Source: Chryseobacterium sp. Tr-659
GTDB taxonomy: Bacteria > Bacteroidota > Bacteroidia > Flavobacteriales > Weeksellaceae
Reading direction: 5' to 3'
DNA length: 64,000 nucleotides
NCBI RefSeq assembly: GCF_011752975.1
Contig: NZ_VWWP01000001.1
Span: forward strand, 124,001 to 188,000
Shown here: piece by piece, positions 15,738-23,911 of the stretch
Layout of the letters: each line of letters begins with the position of its first letter
Numbering within the stretch: the stretch's first letter is position 1
Made by a program: the position numbers and the translations under genes
The notes under the pieces: model-generated
Databases searched by the model: none
What the model was told of the DNA's origin: nothing
What the model saw: only the letters and a program-made list of their open reading frames with translations

Positions 15738-16186
15738 TTCAGTCTCATGGTAAGAAGATGAGGTTCAAAACCTGCTTTTTCATAAGCTTTTACTGCAGAT
15801 TCGTTTTCAGCATATACATCGAGTCTTATTTCTGATATATCTCTCGATTTTGCCCAGCTGATCAGCTCGTCAGTAATTACTTTATTGATTCCTTTTCCCC
15901 TGTATTCAGGCTTTACATACATAAAGCCCAGATACGCGTATGTTTCAAATGTGTAGTAATCTTTTTCTGACTTTTTGATAAGAGCATATCCGGAGCCAAT
16001 AATTTCATTGTTTTCTTCTGCAACAATTAAAATGGCATCTGGCGATTGTATAAAATGACTCAAATCGTAGTAGTGGATTTCACCATCAATAAGGGTAGTA
16101 TTGAATGGTCTTTCTGCTGAGACAATTCCCTGTTCGAATTCTAAAAGAATTTTTAAATCCTGTTCTGTGGCTTCTCTTGTGATCAT
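15731..16186 (-). CDS. GNAT family N-acetyltransferase
   Basis: 151 residues, single GNAT fold. Motif A is YVKPEYRGKGINKVITDEL (acetyl-CoA pyrophosphate loop R-G-K-G), motif B AENESAVKAYEKAGFEPHLL. The acceptor is unknown; the RimI-like layout fits protein or small-amine acetylation. The gene is preceded by a strong hairpin and so probably has its own promoter. Confidence 0.88.
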   Translation of the reverse strand: MITREATEQDLKILLEFEQGIVSAERPFNTTLIDGEIHYYDLSHFIQSPDAILIVAEENNEIIGSGYALIKKSEKDYYTFETYAYLGFMYVKPEYRGKGINKVITDELISWAKSRDISEIRLDVYAENESAVKAYEKAGFEPHLLTMRLKE

Positions 16187-16208
16187 GGTTTAAATTAATA
16201 AAATAGTA

Positions 16209-16266
16209 AACACTTAAGTTTTAATAAAAATGCCTGATTCGGCACAGGTTTTAAAACTTAAGTGTT
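16209..16266 (-). terminator. Terminator-like long inverted repeat
   Basis: Arms 16209-16223 and 16252-16266 are perfect 15-bp complements (AACACTTAAGTTTTA), enclosing a 28-base segment with a small inner stem TGCC-(6)-GGCA. It sits between the thioredoxin-like gene (upstream on the minus strand) and the GNAT gene. Confidence 0.6.
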
Positions 16267-16291
16267 AATGTATTGATGATTAAAAATAAAA

Positions 16292-16807
16292 TTATTTTAA
16301 AAGGCTATCTATTGTCTGCTGAATTTCAGGATCATCCGGAGCGATCGCATAATATTTGGCAATAGAAGATTTCTGATCTACCACCATATATCTCGGGATC
16401 CAGTTCAGATCTACATAATTGTTAAAATCATTCTTCCATCCGGAAGCAAACCAATAGTTATCCTTATCTTTCATATTGAATCTGGCAAGGCTTTTATCAA
16501 AACCTTCTTTAGATCTTTCCAATGAAAGGAATACGAAGTTTATATTCGGATTATTCTTTTCCAATATTTCCGCTTTTGGAAGTGCCTGCAGACAGTCTCT
16601 ACACCATCCGGCCCAAAAGTCTATAACAAGAACTTTTCCCTTGTGCTGATCAAGAATCTGCTGGATTGTTATGGCTTTTCCATCCTCATCTTCCAGTTTT
16701 TGTTGTAAAGCTTCTTTAGAAAAACTTGTTTTAAGAACTGCAGGAACTTTTTGTGAATAGCTTATTCCAAAAATACCTAGCATAAAAAATAGGATCAACT
16801 TTCTCAT
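16292..16807 (-). CDS. TlpA-like thioredoxin family protein
   Basis: 171 residues from ATG 16807 (MRKLILFFMLGIFGISYSQ). Signal peptide, then a thioredoxin fold with the redox motif in VIDFWAGWCRDCLQALPKAE (C-R-D-C) and a cis-Pro region in LNWIPRYMVVD. A periplasmic thiol-disulfide oxidoreductase of the TlpA/ResA group, probably a reductant for cytochrome maturation or exported proteins. A start five codons earlier (16822) is possible but spoils the signal peptide. Confidence 0.9.
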   Translation of the reverse strand: MRKLILFFMLGIFGISYSQKVPAVLKTSFSKEALQQKLEDEDGKAITIQQILDQHKGKVLVIDFWAGWCRDCLQALPKAEILEKNNPNINFVFLSLERSKEGFDKSLARFNMKDKDNYWFASGWKNDFNNYVDLNWIPRYMVVDQKSSIAKYYAIAPDDPEIQQTIDSLLK

Positions 16808-16930
16808 CTCGTACAATTTCATTTATACAAATCTAAACAATGAATTACAATCTGGGAGTGATTTCTGCGGAATTAGGAAAAATTTATAATATTGATGAAT
16901 TCTATAGGGATGTTTGCTGATATAAATCTG

Positions 16931-17746
16931 TTACTGATAGTTTTTAATCAAACCTTTCACAACAGCAATAACGTTCGGCATGGCTTTATTGGCAGCATTT
17001 AAAACTTCTTCGTGAGAAACGGCAAGTGCAATATCTGGTCCGCCAAGATCTGTGATCACAGAAATACAGAATACATCCATTTCCATATGCCTGGCAACAA
17101 TAACTTCAGGAACAGTACTCATTCCTACCATATCTCCGCCAATGGCCTTTATCATGCCATATTCAGCAGGAGTCTCAAAAGTAGGACCCTGCAGGGCTAC
17201 GTAAACTCCCTGATGGATTTTAATGTCTTGTTCTGCAGCAGTATGTTCAGCTACAGCAATCATTTTTTTGCTGTAAGGTTCGCTCATGTCCACAAAACGT
17301 GGCCCCAGTTCATCAATATTTCTTCCACGAAGCGGGTGCTCAGGCATCATATTGATATGATCCTTTAAAATAACAATATCTGCAACCTGGTATGCCGGAT
17401 TTACCCCGCCACAGGCATTGGAAAGGATAAGGTTTTTAATGCCTAACAAATGAAAAACCCTCACAGGAAAAGTTACAGTTTCCATGGAATGGCCTTCATA
17501 ATAGTGAAAACGGCCGCTCATCATCAGTACTTTTTTTCCTTCCAGTTTTCCATAGATCAGCTTTCCGCTGTGCCCGGCTACTGTAGTTTGTGGAAAATTC
17601 GGGATGTCTTTATATTCTAAAATATGGATCGGTTCTACTTCATTCTGCAGTTTCCCAAGCCCGGATCCTAAAACAACAGCAAAGTCCGGAGTTTCCTGAA
17701 TGATATTACGGATGAAATCAGCTGTCTCTTTAATTTTTTCTAACAT
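16931..17746 (-). CDS. Purine-nucleoside phosphorylase
   Basis: 271 residues, the trimeric PNP type. Phosphate-binding motifs are VVLGSGLGKL and VAGHSGKL; GRFHYYEGHSMETV, LILSNACGGVNP, QGPTFETPAEYGM and the Asn region near VISVITDLGG are all present. It cleaves inosine and guanosine to base plus ribose-1-phosphate in purine salvage. Its start lies 17 bp inside lpxK, so the two genes are cotranscribed and probably translationally coupled. Confidence 0.95.
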   Translation of the reverse strand: MLEKIKETADFIRNIIQETPDFAVVLGSGLGKLQNEVEPIHILEYKDIPNFPQTTVAGHSGKLIYGKLEGKKVLMMSGRFHYYEGHSMETVTFPVRVFHLLGIKNLILSNACGGVNPAYQVADIVILKDHINMMPEHPLRGRNIDELGPRFVDMSEPYSKKMIAVAEHTAAEQDIKIHQGVYVALQGPTFETPAEYGMIKAIGGDMVGMSTVPEVIVARHMEMDVFCISVITDLGGPDIALAVSHEEVLNAANKAMPNVIAVVKGLIKNYQ

Positions 17747-18755
17747 AATCTAAGATGATTTGATTGAATTCTTCCTTTTTATCAATAAGTACATTGATAG
17801 GCCAGTAGTAAACAATTTCTCTAAGATAGTCAAAAGTTTTCAGACGTACATAATCTTTCTCTGTGGTTAATATCAGCTTATATTCCCCTAATTTTTTATA
17901 CTCGGCAAGGATTTTTTTAATATCATCATCCGTGAAATTATGATGATCTCTGAATTTTAAATGTTTAACCCTTTTTGAGAATTTAGCAAGATGTTCCAGA
18001 AGCGGTTTAGGATTGGCGATTCCGGTAATCAGTAAAATATCGTAATAGTTCAGGTTGTTATCCGGAAGCATTTTATCTTTTCCGTATACATTTTCATCAT
18101 ATCCGATAGATGAAAAGAATACCTTCTGGTTATAAGAAGGTCTGATCCTTGAAATATAATATCTTTTGGTTTCCTCTGTGAGTTCATCAGGACATTTGCT
18201 GACCATAATGATGTCTGCTCTTTTGTAACCTGATCTTGATTCTCTGAGATCTCCGGCCGGAAGCAGATAATCTTTAAAGAAGGGATCATTAAAGTCGGTC
18301 ATCAGAATATTGAACCCTGCTTTGATGGCTCTGTGCTGCATAGCGTCATCCAATACAAGAACTTCAAGATCCATATCGCTAATCACTTTTTTTGCTCCAG
18401 GTACACGTTCTTCTGAAACGGCAATCACAAAACGGTTTTTAAAACGTTCAAAAAGCTGCATGGCTTCATCACCTACCATTTTGTAGTTGCTGTCATAATT
18501 GGTTACTTCATAACCTTTGGTGAGTCTTCCGTAACCTCGTGAAAGCACGCCGGTTCTGTAATGCTTGGATAAAAACTGAGCAAGATACATCACCATTGGT
18601 GATTTCCCGCTTCCGCCCACAGAAAGGTTTCCGACATTGATTATCGGTGTCTTGAATTTTGTCGACTTAAAAATTCCCAGATCATACATTGTGTTCCGGA
18701 TACCCGTTACCAAATGATAACCAAGGGAAAAAGGATAAAGGTACCATCTTTTCAT
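17730..18755 (-). CDS. lpxK: Tetraacyldisaccharide 4'-kinase
   Basis: 341 residues. An N-terminal membrane-proximal helix precedes the Walker A motif GNLSVGGSGKSP (about 42-53), followed by VLSRGYGR, GDEAMQLF and the Walker-B-like LVLDDAMQHR (catalytic Asp). LpxK phosphorylates the lipid A disaccharide at the inner membrane, completing lipid IVA. Full length. The overlapping downstream purine nucleoside phosphorylase is a metabolic stranger, though this lpxK-pnp pairing occurs in other flavobacteria (recollection). Confidence 0.95.
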   Translation of the reverse strand: MKRWYLYPFSLGYHLVTGIRNTMYDLGIFKSTKFKTPIINVGNLSVGGSGKSPMVMYLAQFLSKHYRTGVLSRGYGRLTKGYEVTNYDSNYKMVGDEAMQLFERFKNRFVIAVSEERVPGAKKVISDMDLEVLVLDDAMQHRAIKAGFNILMTDFNDPFFKDYLLPAGDLRESRSGYKRADIIMVSKCPDELTEETKRYYISRIRPSYNQKVFFSSIGYDENVYGKDKMLPDNNLNYYDILLITGIANPKPLLEHLAKFSKRVKHLKFRDHHNFTDDDIKKILAEYKKLGEYKLILTTEKDYVRLKTFDYLREIVYYWPINVLIDKKEEFNQIILDYVRKN

Positions 18756-18838
18756 ACGATTGCAAAAATAGGAATTTTCATAAGCATTTGGTGTAATATT
18801 CTCAAAGACTTTTCAATAAATATTTCGTTAAATTAAAG

Positions 18839-18846
18839 TATTTTTG
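18839..18846 (+). promoter_or_regulatory. -7 promoter element of truA
   Basis: TATTTTTG, an exact TAnnTTTG box; a start about 5 bases later leaves a 14-base leader to the TTG at 18865. It overlaps the earlier candidate start at 18844, which it therefore excludes. Confidence 0.5.
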
Positions 18847-18864
18847 TGGAGTTATACCTATACT

Positions 18865-19596
18865 TTGAGATACTTTATAGAATTTTCTTACAACGGGAAG
18901 AATTATTTCGGCTATCAGATACAGCCGGATGCTATTTCCGTACAGGAAGAACTGGAAAAAGCGCTTTTCACCATTTTAAGAGAAGAAATTAAAACCACAG
19001 GTGCCGGAAGAACGGATACCGGTGTTCATGCTAAAAAAATATTTGCCCATTTTGATACGGAACAAGTCGTAAATGATGATCTTCCCCGCAGATTGAACAG
19101 CTTTCTTCCTCCCGATATTTCCATTAAAAGGATATTCCCGGTGAAGGATGATTTTCATGCCCGTTTTGATGCTACGTACAGAACCTACGAATATTATATT
19201 TCACTGGATAAAAATCCGTTTACACAGGAATCGGCATGGCAGCACTGGAAAAGATCAATTGATATCCATGCGATGAACGAAGCTTGTAAAATTTTGTTTG
19301 AATATGAAGATTTCACGAGTTTTGCAAAATTAAAAACCGACAACAAAACCAATATCTGCAAAATATATAAAGCGGAATGGGAACAAAGCGGAATGGACCT
19401 GAAATTTACTGTTTCAGCCAACCGCTTCCTGAGGAATATGGTTCGGGCTATTGTGGGAACAATGGTAGAAATAGGAACAGGAAAACTGAAGCCGGAAGAT
19501 CTGCGTAAAGTGATTGAAGATAAAAACCGCAATGCAGCGGGAACTTCTGCTCCTGCCCATGGGTTATATCTGGTGGATGTGGGCTATGAATTTTAA
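18865..19596 (+). CDS. truA: tRNA pseudouridine(38-40) synthase
   Basis: 243 residues from a TTG start (MRYFIEFSYNGKNYFGYQ). The catalytic Asp lies in TTGAGRTDTGVHA, the invariant TruA motif; RFDATYRTYEYYIS and RFLRNMVRAIVGTMVEIG are further family motifs. It makes pseudouridine at positions 38-40 of the tRNA anticodon arm. An upstream TTG at 18844 is in frame but overlaps the -7 box, and family proteins begin with the RYFIEFSY segment. It is divergent from lpxK. Confidence 0.93.
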   Translation: MRYFIEFSYNGKNYFGYQIQPDAISVQEELEKALFTILREEIKTTGAGRTDTGVHAKKIFAHFDTEQVVNDDLPRRLNSFLPPDISIKRIFPVKDDFHARFDATYRTYEYYISLDKNPFTQESAWQHWKRSIDIHAMNEACKILFEYEDFTSFAKLKTDNKTNICKIYKAEWEQSGMDLKFTVSANRFLRNMVRAIVGTMVEIGTGKLKPEDLRKVIEDKNRNAAGTSAPAHGLYLVDVGYEF

Positions 19597-19622
19597 TAAA
19601 AACTAAAAACAAAATAATAATC

Positions 19623-19967
19623 ATGTTATCAATTTTTATTCTTATCGGTGCTTACCGATATTATGCACAACTGGCTGAAAGATTTGGAAAAACAAAGTGG
19701 CAATACGGTCTTATGGCTATTGGTATTTATCTGGGAACTCAGATTATCTTAGGTTTCAGCTATGGATTTTATCTGGCTTCAACAGATCCTGAATCATTAG
19801 ACGGTGTAAATTATACAGGCTTTTCCGCAATCAATATGGTAAGCTGGCTGATTTCCATTGTGGCCGTTTGGGGAGTTTATAAATTTCTGGAAAATAAGCT
19901 TTCCAAAGAAACATTTAAAAAACCAACAATTGATATTGATGAAATAGGCAGAACTGCCGATCAGTAG
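19623..19967 (+). CDS. Small membrane protein, unknown function
   Basis: 114 residues with about three hydrophobic segments: a short one at the N terminus (MLSIFILIGAYRYYAQL), one at 30-50 (MAIGIYLGTQIILGFSYGFY) and one at 75-95 (INMVSWLISIVAVWGVYKFL), then a charged tail ending DEIGRTADQ. No recognised domain. It starts 26 bases after truA and is probably cotranscribed with it. A short protein with this layout is common in the genus (recollection), so a real gene is likely. Confidence 0.75.
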   Translation: MLSIFILIGAYRYYAQLAERFGKTKWQYGLMAIGIYLGTQIILGFSYGFYLASTDPESLDGVNYTGFSAINMVSWLISIVAVWGVYKFLENKLSKETFKKPTIDIDEIGRTADQ

Positions 19968-20073
19968 AAAGAACAGTGTTTCCCTTTTCGATATCAGGAA
20001 TTAAGATTATTTTTAAATAGTCAGGTCATCCCAACAGTATGGCTGAAACTGATAAACTGGCTCTATTGATAAA

Positions 20074-20234
20074 ATGCTTTTCTGGAAATTTAAAAAAATT
20101 GCAGGAGCTTATAAAGATCCGGATAGTATTGTGAATTTTAATGTATTCTAAGGAAGAAGTCATTTCATCTGCGGGGAAAGAAACCGGGGGAAGTGGCTGC
20201 TTATGTTTCAGACTGGCTGCCAAAAAATGCTTAA
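20074..20234 (+). pseudogene. Possible frameshifted gene remnant
   Basis: In the 397 bp between the small membrane protein and the ABC transporter, one frame reads MLFWKFKKIAGAYKDPDSIV then a stop at 20149, and a second frame from 20151 continues RKKSFHLRGKKPGEVAAYVS and DWLPKNA to a stop at 20234. Both pieces have protein-like composition, which suggests a small gene broken by a shift near 20150. The family was not recognised. A chance reading cannot be excluded. The rest of the interval shows only the promoter at 20319. Confidence 0.35.
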
Positions 20235-20318
20235 TATATTCATATTGTAAATCATAGGTATCTGAAATTTTCTATAACGATTTGTTGAAGTTGTAAAGGC
20301 TGGCAATTTATAAAGTCT

Positions 20319-20326
20319 TATTTTTG
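20319..20326 (+). promoter_or_regulatory. -7 promoter element of the ABC transporter gene
   Basis: TATTTTTG fits TAnnTTTG. The start would fall near 20331, giving a 34-base leader to ATG 20365 and arguing against the in-frame ATG at 20338. Confidence 0.45.
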
Positions 20327-20364
20327 CATAGAATTTTATGTTAATTCTTTCTTCGATTCGTACA

Positions 20365-22122
20365 ATGAAAAAACAAGATACCTGGGGGATTATAAAAAGG
20401 CTGTTCTTTATCGGAATGAAGTTCCGTTCATGGTTCATCTTTACCCTTGTAATTTCCATATTCCTTTCAATTGTTTCTACTTACAGGCCTTATCTTACGA
20501 TGCAGGTAGTGGATAATGACATTACAAAGCTGCATGATAAAGCTTTGATGATGAAGCATATCTATATTCTGGTGGGATTGGTATTTGCAGAAACGGTTTT
20601 AAATTTCTTTTTGGTTTATTTTTCCAATTTTATCTCACAGAATGTAATCAGGGATATCAGGGAGAGACTATATGCTAAATTGATCTATTTTAAAACGTCT
20701 TTTTTTGATAAAACTCCTATAGGGCAGCTTGTAACACGTGCGGTAGGAGATGTGGAAACGATTGCTACTGTTTATACAGACGGTTTCCTGATGGTTTTCG
20801 GGGATATTCTGAGAATTGTGTTTGTATTAATCATGATGTTCAGTACCAATGTTCATCTGAGTTACATTACCCTGGCTATTTTACCGTTGATGGTGATCAT
20901 TACAAGATTTTTCCAAAAAAGGCTGAAAAAAGCATTCGGGGATGAAAGAAACTGGACGGCCAATCAAAACTCTTTTGTACAGGAAAGATTAGCCGGAATG
21001 CCTATTATTCAGGTATTCAACAGACAGGAATCTGAATTTAAGAAATTTGATGATATCAATATCACGCTGAAAGATGCCTTATTAAGAACAGTATTTATAT
21101 TTTCTCTGTTTTTTCCGGTAGTGGAACTTATTTCTTCATTGTTCATCGGGTTCATCCTTTTCTATGGAGGGTATATTACAATCAGTGCCGGGGTGGTTAT
21201 TGCTTTTATTCAGTATATTTCAATGTTGATTCGTCCTTTAAGACAGATTGCTGACCGTTTCAATAATATTCAGCGAGGAATTGTAGGAGCAGAAAGAGTA
21301 TTGGGATTGATGGATGAAGAAAATTCAATGCCCAATACCGGAATTGTGAAAAAAGATCATTTCGACGGAAAAATTGAATTCAGAAAAGTACATTTTGCTT
21401 ATGATGAAAAGCAGGAAGTATTAAAAGGAATTGATTTTAAAGTAAATCAGGGAGAAACAGTAGCAATTGTAGGTGCTACTGGAGCAGGGAAATCTACCAT
21501 TATCAGTTTAATTACAAGACTTTACGATATCAATTCGGGAGATATTCTGATTGATGATGTGAATTTGAAAGATTACGAATTGTATAATCTGAGAAGCCAT
21601 ATCGGAGTTGTTTTACAGGATGTTTTCCTTTTCCATGGAAGTATTTTTGAAAATCTTGCTTTCGGAGATGACAGCATTACGCTGGAAAAAATCAAAGCTG
21701 GAGCGAAAGAGATTGAAGTCGATCAGTTCATTGAGCAGCTTCCAGGCGGCTATGATTATGTAGTGAGTGAAAGAGGTTCGTCAATTTCTTTGGGGCAGAG
21801 ACAGCTTCTGTCTTTCCTTAGAGCTTATTTATCAGATCCTAAAATACTAATTCTGGATGAAGCAACGTCTTCCATAGACCATGAAAGTGAAAAGCTAATT
21901 CAGAGAGCAACAGAAAAAATTACTAAAAACAGGACATCCATTATTATTGCGCACAGGCTTTCTACTATTGAAAAAGCAGATAAGATCATCGTTATGGAGC
22001 ATGGTAAAATTGTAGAAGAGGGTAAACATCTGGATCTTTTAGACAAAAACGGTTATTACGCTACTCTTTATAAAGCCCAGCTTCGCCATGAAGTAGAAAT
22101 GGAAGAAGAAGAAAAATCATAG
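20365..22122 (+). CDS. ABC exporter, fused permease and ATPase
   Basis: 585 residues: a six-helix exporter domain (about 15-310) followed by a nucleotide-binding domain with Walker A GATGAGKST (about 370), Q-loop VVLQDVFLFHGS, signature SLGQRQ (variant of LSGGQ), Walker B ILILDEATS and H-loop IIIAHRLST. Half-transporter of the MdlB/MsbA class, working as a homo- or heterodimer at the inner membrane; cargo unknown (lipids or drugs likely). No second half-transporter is adjacent, so it may homodimerise. Confidence 0.93.
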   Translation: MKKQDTWGIIKRLFFIGMKFRSWFIFTLVISIFLSIVSTYRPYLTMQVVDNDITKLHDKALMMKHIYILVGLVFAETVLNFFLVYFSNFISQNVIRDIRERLYAKLIYFKTSFFDKTPIGQLVTRAVGDVETIATVYTDGFLMVFGDILRIVFVLIMMFSTNVHLSYITLAILPLMVIITRFFQKRLKKAFGDERNWTANQNSFVQERLAGMPIIQVFNRQESEFKKFDDINITLKDALLRTVFIFSLFFPVVELISSLFIGFILFYGGYITISAGVVIAFIQYISMLIRPLRQIADRFNNIQRGIVGAERVLGLMDEENSMPNTGIVKKDHFDGKIEFRKVHFAYDEKQEVLKGIDFKVNQGETVAIVGATGAGKSTIISLITRLYDINSGDILIDDVNLKDYELYNLRSHIGVVLQDVFLFHGSIFENLAFGDDSITLEKIKAGAKEIEVDQFIEQLPGGYDYVVSERGSSISLGQRQLLSFLRAYLSDPKILILDEATSSIDHESEKLIQRATEKITKNRTSIIIAHRLSTIEKADKIIVMEHGKIVEEGKHLDLLDKNGYYATLYKAQLRHEVEMEEEEKS

Positions 22123-22167
22123 GCTATAATAACCAAAGACTTTTCTAAGAATCTTTAGTTTTAATGA

Positions 22168-22250
22168 AGATTATCACGCAGATTATGGTAATTTATGCTG
22201 ATCAATCTGGAAGATTGACACAAGCTGCAAAAATCTGCGTGAGATATAAC
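22168..22250. repeat. Structured intergenic repeat between convergent genes
   Basis: Between the ABC exporter (+) and the methyltransferase (-), perfect 11-bp arms TCACGCAGATT (22174-22184) and AATCTGCGTGA (22232-22242) enclose a second hairpin TCAATCT-(3)-AGATTGA (22202-22218). Phrases with AATCTGCGTGA recur between genes in flavobacteria (recollection). It may serve as a terminator, though no T-run follows. Confidence 0.5.
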
Positions 22251-22252
22251 TT

Positions 22253-22867
22253 TTAAGATCTTTTAAAACTACAAAAAACAAAATTCTGAACTGTCCCAAA
22301 GGGCGTGGTATGATCTTCTGTAATACATTTTATTTTTTTGAAACTTTTTTCAAATTTTGCAGAGAGTGATGCTTCATCATATTGTTGAATATCCAATCCG
22401 CTGCATTTAGTAGGACCGTTTGTAGAAAAAGTTCCTACAATCATAAAATTATTGACATTCTTCTCGGCAATATCAATATATTTTGAAACCTGCTCCGGAG
22501 TGGTCAGAAAGTGAAAAGCAGCTCTGTCATGCCATATGTCATAAGTTTCTGTAGGTTCGAAAGCTGTGATGTCTGTTGCCATCCATTTTACTTTACCTGC
22601 AGCTGCCCCAAGCCTTTCCTTTGCTTTTTCCAAAGCTTTGGCTGAAATATCAAGCACCGTAATATTTTCGTATCCTTCTTCAATAAGAAAATCTACAAGA
22701 TTGCTGTCTCCACCGCCAATATCAATGATTTTGGCATCTTTACCCAAACCGGTAGAGTTGATAAAATCAAGGGAGGTCTGAGGTTTCTCCTGGGTCCAGC
22801 TTACCTGATCAGGGTTTTTGGTTGTATAGACATTTTCCCAGTGGTTTTTGTTGTCAGAAGAACTCAT
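22253..22867 (-). CDS. Class I SAM-dependent methyltransferase
   Basis: 204 residues. It starts HWENVYTTKNPDQVSWTQE, a hallmark of the small YjhP/tellurite-resistance-like methyltransferase group. The SAM motif I is AKIIDIGGGDSNLVDFL, with acidic motif II ITVLDISAKAL. The substrate is unknown. Its start overlaps the stop of the upstream membrane protein by 4 bases (ATGA), placing it last in the sigma factor operon. Confidence 0.88.
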   Translation of the reverse strand: MSSSDNKNHWENVYTTKNPDQVSWTQEKPQTSLDFINSTGLGKDAKIIDIGGGDSNLVDFLIEEGYENITVLDISAKALEKAKERLGAAAGKVKWMATDITAFEPTETYDIWHDRAAFHFLTTPEQVSKYIDIAEKNVNNFMIVGTFSTNGPTKCSGLDIQQYDEASLSAKFEKSFKKIKCITEDHTTPFGTVQNFVFCSFKRS

Positions 22868-23451
22868 AATTCTTTTAATTGATTATTTATTTCTTCAAAT
22901 TTATTAATTAATTCATCAAGTTTAACCTGTTGCTTTTTGATTGTTCTTGGCCTGAGATAAAACCAATTGAATCCTATCCATAAAAAAACCGCAGCATAAG
23001 CAATGACTGAAGAAAATAATGACATTTTGGAGGCATATTCATACATGTAGAAAATAATCCCGATGAACAGCATGATGAAATAAATGTTGAGCATGGTGGT
23101 ATGCATAAATTTCTGTTTACTCTTTACCACATATAAACTTTCGAGATATTCATTATTTGATTGTGTCTCATCAATTTTATAGAATACCATGAACATTTTG
23201 TTGTAGGCAAGCAGGAAGATGATCATGGCCAGAACGACAAGTACAAGTCCTATTTTTGTACTGATCATTTGAGGCTGATAACGATACCAGATAAAAATAA
23301 TGACGAATGAAGTTGTAATTAATGCTATGTTGGCGAGAATCAGCTTACGCAGATTTTGGGTTCTGAATTTTTTCAGTTTACCGAGAAGCTCTTCCAGATT
23401 AGGTTTACTTGAAGTCTGCTGTTTCCATATATTTTTAAAATCAATATCCAT
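22864..23451 (-). CDS. Membrane protein, possible anti-sigma factor
   Basis: 195 residues. A cytoplasmic N terminus (about 1-38, DIDFKNIWKQQ) is followed by four hydrophobic segments in pairs (about 40-60, 68-86, 120-138, 145-165) and a charged coiled-coil-like tail (KLDELINKFEEINNQLKEL). It overlaps the ECF sigma gene by 11 bases, the usual position for an anti-sigma factor, and that is the best guess. No standard anti-sigma motif (HxxxCxxC or FecR) is seen. Confidence 0.6.
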   Translation of the reverse strand: MDIDFKNIWKQQTSSKPNLEELLGKLKKFRTQNLRKLILANIALITTSFVIIFIWYRYQPQMISTKIGLVLVVLAMIIFLLAYNKMFMVFYKIDETQSNNEYLESLYVVKSKQKFMHTTMLNIYFIMLFIGIIFYMYEYASKMSLFSSVIAYAAVFLWIGFNWFYLRPRTIKKQQVKLDELINKFEEINNQLKEL

Positions 23452-23911
23452 TTTCTTTAAACTTTTGTGTTAATTTTTCTTTTATCCTGTGAATTTTCAC
23501 CCGTATGTTAGATTCTGAGAGCCCTACGATATGAGCTATTTCCGCTTGTTTTATTTCTTCAAGTTCTAAAGAAATAATAATCCTGTCTGTTTCCGGGAGC
23601 TCGGAGATAAACTGATAAAGCATCTGTATCTGAGGTTCCAGAGATTCCTGTTTCTTTTCTTCCAGATTGATGGGAAGATCTGTTTTTGTAAATTTTTTTT
23701 CTTTTTCAATCTGTCGGAGACAATTATTGGATGCTATTCTGAAAATCCAGGTACCTATACCAGATTCATTTCTGAATTTAGAAAGCTGCTGCCATACGAT
23801 AAGGAATGTTTCCTGAGCAAGATCCTGAGCGAGATCCGTATCATTTACATATCCCATACACAAACGGAATATCTTCTGCCAGTAGAGTTCATATATCTCT
23901 TCAAATCCCAT
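23441..23911 (-). CDS. ECF sigma-70 family RNA polymerase sigma factor
   Basis: 156 residues with sigma region 2 (about 8-75; DLAQDLAQETFLIVWQQL and WIFRIASNNCLRQI) and region 4 (about 100-150; IISLELEEIKQAEIAHIVGL, then SESNIRVKIHRIKEKL), the ECF arrangement without regions 1 and 3. It directs RNA polymerase to a special regulon. It overlaps the hydrolase gene before it (TAATG) and the membrane protein after it, so all are translated from one message. Confidence 0.93.
   Translation of the reverse strand: MGFEEIYELYWQKIFRLCMGYVNDTDLAQDLAQETFLIVWQQLSKFRNESGIGTWIFRIASNNCLRQIEKEKKFTKTDLPINLEEKKQESLEPQIQMLYQFISELPETDRIIISLELEEIKQAEIAHIVGLSESNIRVKIHRIKEKLTQKFKENGY

Noticed and set aside
16841-16921. 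A 26-codon plus-strand frame (MNYNLGVISAELGKIYNIDE) upstream of the thioredoxin-like gene
   Set aside because: Too short, with no leader or terminator; it overlaps the upstream region of a minus-strand gene.
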